64,000 bases of DNA from Aradus depressus (taxonomy: Eukaryota; Arthropoda; Insecta; Hemiptera; Aradidae). Position numbers and translations under genes: made by a program. The notes under the pieces were generated by a model. It ran no database searches and was not told the origin of the DNA. It was given only the letters and a program-made list of their open reading frames with translations. Every line of letters begins with the position of its first letter. Positions within the stretch are counted from its first letter, which is position 1. Where the stretch lies: contig OY759215.1 in NCBI GenBank assembly GCA_963662175.1, positions 46,207,213 through 46,271,212 on the forward strand, in the 5' to 3' direction. Positions 58,100 through 64,000 of this stretch are shown here, in pieces.

Positions 58100-59190
58100 T
58101 AGAATCCACCCTAAATTTAGCTGTCATCTGAATCTAATAAATATATATAAATACTTCTGCTGAAAGAGAGGGAAATTTTTAACCTTACTTCTACACACTA
58201 TTTTTATATCATTATTTTCTCCATTTATTGAGCTGAGTTTACGAAGCTCTTCCTTAGGCGACTCTTTACCGATCACATTGAAATTTGCCACGATGGCAGT
58301 GGACACGGTGACGATGGTTTACTACTAAAAAAATCTGAAATCGAACATACCACGGAGGAATAATCACCGAAAAACGAAATCCCCATTGAAATCAATTGAG
58401 AGACAAAATTCTCGCGCAAAATAGAATTTTTCGATTTCAAATGTAAAAATCCAGGCGAAGCCCTTTTCGGTTTACCATCGGACACCACTTTTTTTGAGCC
58501 ATTTTTTTCAGTGTTTTAACGTTCAAACTTCGACTTTTTTTCGATAAAAATATTCTTCAACATACAAAGAACACATAGTAAAAAGAATAAACAGCTGTTG
58601 TTGTCTACAAAAAGGCTAGAAAAAATCCATTGAATTCAATTGAAATCTATTTAAAGTATTAATATATTCATAAAGAACATACAAGATGAGAAGTTACTGA
58701 TAATTATTAAAACATTATTTGAGTTTTTTATACAGAAAAAGTTCCGGTAAAAGTGCGCAAACTTGAAAACCCTACGGATCCATCCAGTGATCACAAACCG
58801 GTTCATATGCCCCATTTCAAATGCACTACTTGTATGTTAACTGACCACATTGACCACATTAATAAAAAAATTTAAATTTCAACTAAAAATGTTCATGTTA
58901 CACGGAAACGGAATTTTATTCTCACTGTTCAAAAAGAATAATATAATCACAATAAAGAATCGTTTTTCATATCCAAAATCATTATTTGATACAAAGCTTT
59001 CATTTTTATATTTTGGGCAGAGTTCCTCCACACCTTAAAAGTCAGTCCAATGTACGTTATTGTTTTATTTATTCATTTATATATATTTTTTTATTTTAGA
59101 CATTTTCATACATTCATTTATAGTTGACTAATTATATATACATTATTTTTCATATATTGTTATAGTTACATTGTTTTCTTTCTTTTCTAT
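58100..59190. other. AT-rich, nothing recognised
   Basis: No coding sense on either strand and no repeat noticed. Confidence 0.45.
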
Positions 59191-59204
59191 ATCTCGCCAC
59201 ATTG

Positions 59205-59250
59205 GCACCTGATAATGGGACGTAAGAACGTCCCGAAACATCGTTGGGGG
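59205..59250 (+). ncRNA. Hammerhead-like motif, G8-substituted
   Basis: CTGATAA (59209-59215), T, a perfect 7-bp stem GGGACGT/ACGTCCC with AAGA loop, GAAAC. The core has A at the position of conserved G8, and stem I is poor, so it is probably inactive. Confidence 0.4.
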
Positions 59251-59289
59251 AAGATAAAGACACTTCCGAAGAGTTTTCTTTGAAAAATA

Positions 59290-60170
59290 GTTACCTATCT
59301 TAATTTTTATTAAATTGAAAAATGTGTCTACTTATTATGAACGTATCTTGTATTATTTCTTTTTTTAATTTTTTTTTTATTATTATTTTTTTTATATACT
59401 CATATATTTTTAAGTATTTATTTGTACAGTTTTTATTAATTTAATTTTACTTTTTTTAATGTTTTTTTTGTTACTACTAATCATAGATGTGTTAGACTCA
59501 AGTAGTTATAAATCTAATCTATAAGCTATCATAATGTATAAATTCATTTGACGTATCCTATTACCATGTATTGGTTTAACGGAAATAAATTATTATTATT
59601 ATTATTATTATTATTAACAGTATGATTCAATAAATTTAGACTGACTCAGCTCAGTTTTTGCAAACAGCAAAATGCATTGCACACCTAGTTTATTTATTAT
59701 TATTATTTTTTTTCAATTAATGATAATTAAACAAAAGGTAAAAAGGCGACCTAGGTGTGAGATAGGAGTGCAATGCTACTACAGCCTGTCATTCCAACCG
59801 GCCTGCAGGCCCGAGGGACATTCACTAGCCTCACTATAAATCTTTTTATTATTTGCTTTTTTTCCCGCAGATACGAAAATGAATAAAAAAAGTATTAAAG
59901 TCAAGTGTGCTCAATGCCCACACACTTGAGAGGGTTTTATACGTTATTTCCGGGTCGACATTTTATTTTATATTTTTCATTTTTTGTTGCAATAACTGCA
60001 ATGATTTTTTGCAGCAGGCTATCTAAAGGTTTCCATCCTGTTCCAAATGATCCTAATAAAAAGTATAACATTTTTATGTTGATGCTGGAGGGACTCGCAT
60101 CTTCCACTATCCTCCCCATTAGCAGTCTTGTGTAAATGTTTATCATCACGTTAACGTTAAACATTTATAA
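59290..60170. other. AT-rich, nothing recognised
   Basis: T-rich runs and a (TTA)n stretch at 59590-59616; a slightly GC-richer patch at 59790-59830; no gene. Confidence 0.45.
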
Positions 60171-60174
60171 ATAT

Positions 60175-60460
60175 TTAATGTGCAATGCACTTCCCCAACA
60201 TGAATTAATCAACTAATTTTTCACTTTTCCTCCAAAACAATCGATCTTTGTGCTAAAAAACGTTAGTTGACTTATAAACTGACTAAATTTTGAGACGTTA
60301 CATTCATTTTATCGAAAGTTTTAGGGTTTTTTAGTTGAGCTCCCTCTTCTGACTCCTCTCCCTCCCTTTCCCTTCGGCTAATTAATAGGTCCTCGTCCTT
60401 ATGAGGATTTGAATCTAAATATGAAATTTCATGAAGATATATTCATTGTTTCGACAATTA
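60175..60460. repeat. Module C dispersed repeat
   Basis: Two units in the inverse sense (CTTCCCCAACATGAATTAAT; TTCGGCTAATTAATAGG). It ends shortly before the SINE at 60504. Confidence 0.62.
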
Positions 60461-60503
60461 TAAGGGTTATAAGGACAATTGAGGGTTTTTATATAATAAT
60501 GAA

Positions 60504-60763
60504 AGAGGGCACCGGTAGCTCAGTGGTATGCGTGCTTGTTTTCTGAGCTCAAGATCGTAGGTTCTAAACCCGACCGAGGCCCTTAGTTTATTTTATCTGG
60601 GGTGTAAAATAAACTTAAGCACGCCGTCCTCGGGGTAGGCAAAATTTAGGACTCCCACAGTAGAGTCGGACTCATGTCTACCAGAGTGACGAAAGAGCGC
60701 TCTGGTAGTAGGCGATATGTCGTAGTTAAAGTCCGGACATGAGTCATAAAACCTAACCTAACC
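60504..60763 (+). mobile_element. SINE family A, internally deleted, young
   Basis: Perfect 12-bp duplication TATAATAATGAA (60492-60503 and 60764-60775). The tRNA head is intact. About 80 bp of body are missing between GCCGTCC and GGGTAGGC. The tail is AACCTAACCTAACC, three telomere-like pentamers. Confidence 0.95.
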
Positions 60764-61139
60764 TATAATAATGAATATGTTATACGTTGTTAAGTTATAT
60801 ATCAACATCACAAGTTGTAATTGTAGTTTCTTTCATTTTTTACTCTTTTTTTTTCTCTCATATTTGTAAAGTCAATAAAGACTTTAAAAAAATAAATATT
60901 CTATCGTTTTCAAATTTTTACTCTTTACGTCAAGATATTGAAATTTTAACATAGATTAAATAAGGCTGATGCTTTCTGACTACTGATATATTGATCAAAA
61001 ACCTCGATCCTTTCATTTCGATGGTGATCCGTAATACTTCTACGTTTCCAACAGTCTACATTCGATCAATCTAAGTTGTTTCTTCCTAGCAGAACAAAAG
61101 ATCCAACAGGTCCCTTTGCAACAATTTTATTCTTAATCT

Positions 61140-61450
61140 CATATCTGTCCGTCTGTGAATGATAACAACCGATAAAAAGAATGTATCGACACTTTTTATA
61201 TTTGTACCCAGAACCTCTTACGAATGGCACCTATTAATGTTCAGCCAATTCGGATGAAGGGATCAGAGGAAAGGAACTGAACTCAAAAACCGTAATGGTT
61301 GCCGACGACCAGTCATGACACGCCCACTGCCGTCATGTTATGACGTCGATAAACCCCAATTTCTTATCAGTGTGCTAGAACATACAAATGAATGCTACTG
61401 TAATGAATGTATCTACACAAACTTTAATATGAGGATTCATATATATTTCT
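61140..61450. repeat. Module C dispersed repeat
   Basis: GAATGTATCGACAC, GAACCTCTTACGAATGGCAC, AACTCAAAAACCGTAAT; interrupted by unrelated sequence near 61310-61370. Confidence 0.58.
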
Positions 61451-61639
61451 TATATCACAAACGTTGTTGAACGGAGATTAAAGAAATAGTTATTTATTCC
61501 ACGCTGGGGAAATCCATTTTTAATTTTGACAGTTTTTAGCTCCTTTTCTTCCACAGATCATTATTTTCAATTTCAGTAAACTTATTTCAAAGTTTCATAA
61601 TTGCAGTAACTTTCTAAACTGTTTATCATATTTTACGAC

Positions 61640-61765
61640 ATATTAGTGTTTTCCGCCCCCGGTGCGACATCGTCTGCATACATAAGCATGTTGGCTCTAA
61701 TAGAACCTAACGAAAGCCTGTCTTATGTTGTTCACCAGCCCTTCCTTATCACTCTCTGTAAATCG
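61640..61765 (-). pseudogene. Short LINE reverse-transcriptase fragment
   Basis: The minus strand reads RLSLGSIRANMLMYADDVAP, with an intact YADD in RT context (x-x-x-LMYADDVA). Only about 40 codons are recognisable. Confidence 0.5.
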
Positions 61766-62139
61766 TTAATTATTAATTATAGGTCTTCTTCAACCTTTAT
61801 CCTCCTTTTTTTTCATACTTTATTGTCAAAAATATTTATATATAATACGTTTTTATTATTGTCCCATTTATTTTGATTTTTACAACATAGGAAATATATA
61901 CGTATCGGGGAAAACTCACCATCATCAGTATCTAAAATTTATTTGCTCTAACTGTATTCATATTTTATGAATCCACTCCAACTTGTCTTATCAATTCTAA
62001 TATATTTAAAAATTCTGAATTTGAGGTGACAAGGCTAATTCAATTAATTCACTTTTAGATGGAGTTGTCCTAAAAGATAAAAATCACGAATTGAGACATC
62101 TTTTAGTCCGAGAACACTCACTTCCTTCACTGTTTCTGT

Positions 62140-62296
62140 TAGTTAGTTATTATGACTCATGCCTGGGCTTTAACTACGAGGTCGTATTGCCTACATGAGC
62201 CCGACTCTATTCTCTTTGCCTACTAAGGGTCTTTGACGAGTACCTGACATCGTACAGGCTCGGGACCATCGTTAACTTCCCCTCCGAAGGACACTG
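62140..62296 (-). mobile_element. SINE family A, partial
   Basis: Reverse copy from TTATTATGACTCATGCC to CCGAAGGACAC, with deletions in the middle. Confidence 0.8.
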
Positions 62297-62606
62297 CTTC
62301 TGTTGTTAGATTCCTAAAAATAAGATTTATACTAAGTATAAGTATATTCCGCCCGGGACTCTTTTGAGTGCCTATTGGTTGCCCAATCCCCCACCCTTAC
62401 ATACTCAGGACACCTGGGGGTCTTCTAGCGACTTCCTGTTGATTTCCTGCCTTCCAATTCAAATAGGTATTTCTGATTATATGTATTTTAATATATTAAA
62501 CAATTAATATCCATATTTTTGGATATTACCGAAGTTTTGACGAAATTCTTGATTCAAGGTTTTGAACAATTTCGCAGTGATATATGTATGATGTGTGTAT
62601 ATGATT

Positions 62607-62815
62607 TTTTTTTTTTTTTTTTTTTGGCTTTATGAACGGTGCATATTAGCCATGTCAATGTGTTATGTATAATTATTTAAGACATCCATGGCCCCGGGAG
62701 GGAGTTCTATCTACGAAATAAAACTCACTCCCGGACGGGATTCGAACCCGCAAACCATGGTGAGACCATGCGACCAAAGCCCTACGCTCTAGCCCGCACG
62801 GCCACCATGGCCCCC
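62607..62815 (-). mobile_element. SINE family B
   Basis: Reverse copy with a perfect 12-bp duplication GTGTATATGATT (62595-62606 and 62816-62827). B box GGTTCGAA is intact on the minus strand. Confidence 0.93.
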
Positions 62816-63463
62816 GTGTATATGATTGAAACTGCTGTAGCTATGGACTTGAAATTTGAAATGATGAAGTCACATGTTCTAACTCAGATCTGATTAGATT
62901 TTAATAAAAGTTGTAGAGAAAACTGAGACACATTTAATATGAAATATTCTTTTTGGAAAGTCGCTCGGATAAAAATTACTGAATAGAAATATATGTGATG
63001 AGGTTTGGGCTTTATTATTCCAAGCAATTTCTTAAGGATCACTCGACACTCTCCTTCCACCTCAAATTCATTTCAAACTGTCATTATTGAGGATATGAAA
63101 GTCACTCTCAGAATTACGCTTAACAATGAAACTGTGATTTGATCTAAAGTGCTGTAAGATATTGTTATATATATATATATTTTTTTTTTGAACTAAGTTC
63201 TCACTCTCCCTCTTGATACAATTTAACAATTTGACTAAAATTCAATGTCTTACTCAGGAACGTGTGAATCATCATAATTAATTTCATGTTGATCCTTCAT
63301 TACAACGCCACTTATTACGGTTTTACTTTATCATTTAAAATGTTTCAATAAATAAGAGTTGAAACATTAAAATAAATGTATATAAAAAATATATAAAATA
63401 CAATTTTTTCAACTCATATTTATTAAAACATTTTAAATTATGTTGTTTTCAAGATTGTCAGAC

Positions 63464-63501
63464 TGCCTGATGATGAGGGCAACCTCGAAAGCCTGCTAGC
63501 A
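63464..63501 (+). ncRNA. Hammerhead-like motif
   Basis: Stem I TGC (63464-63466) with GCA (63499-63501); CTGATGA (63467-63473); T; stem II GAGG/CCTC with GCAA tetraloop; GAA; helix III AGC/GCT with loop CT; cleavage base A63498. Upstream lies a short inverted repeat (about 63335-63437). Confidence 0.55.
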
Positions 63502-63888
63502 AGAATTAATAAAATTTGTGAGAGATCAGACTATAGTTTATTTTACAACCTGTGAAATCTGATATACTTCGTATTGTTCAAGAAATAAAAAACAATTTAA
63601 TTTCTAATTAATTTGTGATTAATGAGACAGATTGATTTACGACTTGGTGGTATGTAGTACGTAGATCGTCTGCGATGAGACCAGGAAGGAGAAAGACAAA
63701 TATTTATATATAAAATTTTCCAGTGAATGTAAATAGGTAGGTACTAAGTTCGTTATAGGAGGAACGTTTAAAGGTGTTTGACAATGTAGTTCAAGAGACA
63801 AATATTGACATAGCTCGTCAAAAGTCAAAAGAGAATTCTGAATAGGAAATTCCTCTTCAATTTCAACAACTTAAATAGTCAAATGCTA

Positions 63889-64000
63889 TTGTAGGCAGGT
63901 GGTAGCATATTTGCTTAATGAGCTCAAGATAGCGGGTTCTAAACCCGGCCGAAGTTCTGGGAGGTTGAAAAACCCTTGAGCACGTAAAGCGACGTTCCTG
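63889..64000 (+). mobile_element. SINE family A, cut by the window end
   Basis: Diverged head with GGTGGTAGCATATTTGC and GGGTTCTAAACCCGGCC, then CTTGAGCACG; continues beyond the window. Confidence 0.72.

Noticed and set aside
61900..61935. Another hammerhead-like motif (minus strand, CTGATGATGG ... CCGATACG)
   Set aside because: GAAA is replaced by GATA and stem I is absent; left out of the family count.

Overview
This is an AT-rich, gene-poor stretch of nuclear DNA from an animal, most likely an insect. The evidence is one spliced exon of an insect-type tachykinin receptor, a BEL/Pao LTR retrotransposon, many decayed non-LTR retrotransposons (LINEs), a hAT transposase remnant and two tRNA-derived SINE families with target-site duplications (TSDs). 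The repeat style would suit a hemipteran, but that is a guess. There is no bacterial gene, operon or CRISPR array.

The only host coding sequence I can defend is a 214-bp plus-strand exon at 37902-38115. It encodes TM2 to the start of the DRY motif of a TkR86C-like receptor. Much of the window is therefore probably intron or flank of that gene. A weak candidate exon lies at 23965-24090.

Layout. 1-13 kb: SINEs, tandem repeats (2.74-3.28 kb and 8.70-8.86 kb), two LINE 3' remnants (8.9 and 9.5 kb) and two foldback elements (12.14-12.70 kb). 13-23 kb: LINE remnants at 13.25, 14.05, 19.85 and 22.04 kb, and a foldback element at 20.87-21.44 kb. 23-28 kb: SINEs and a non-coding modular repeat (here 'module C'). 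27994-34913: a young BEL/Pao element with near-identical 633-bp LTRs, a 5-bp TSD and one 1589-codon gag-pol ORF whose integrase C-terminus is deleted in frame. 35-42 kb: the receptor exon, several foldbacks and a GCGTGG-rich tandem array. 43-47 kb: two LINE 3' ends, one triplicated as a 138-bp in-frame tandem repeat. 48.16-51.06 kb: a 5'-truncated I-like LINE with reverse transcriptase and RNase H, broken by frameshifts and stops. 51.42-51.91 kb: a hAT transposase C-terminal pseudogene. 52-64 kb: long module C tracts and more SINEs.

The most striking signal cuts across the window. At least ten loci, mostly inside foldback elements, carry the order CTGANGA, T, hairpin, GAAA, short helix III, UH. 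This is the strand order of a type I hammerhead ribozyme core with one extra base. Several loci also have complementary stem I arms. Two of the foldbacks have 12-bp TSDs, so they look like retrotransposed ribozyme-bearing elements, perhaps non-autonomous relatives of Penelope-like elements.
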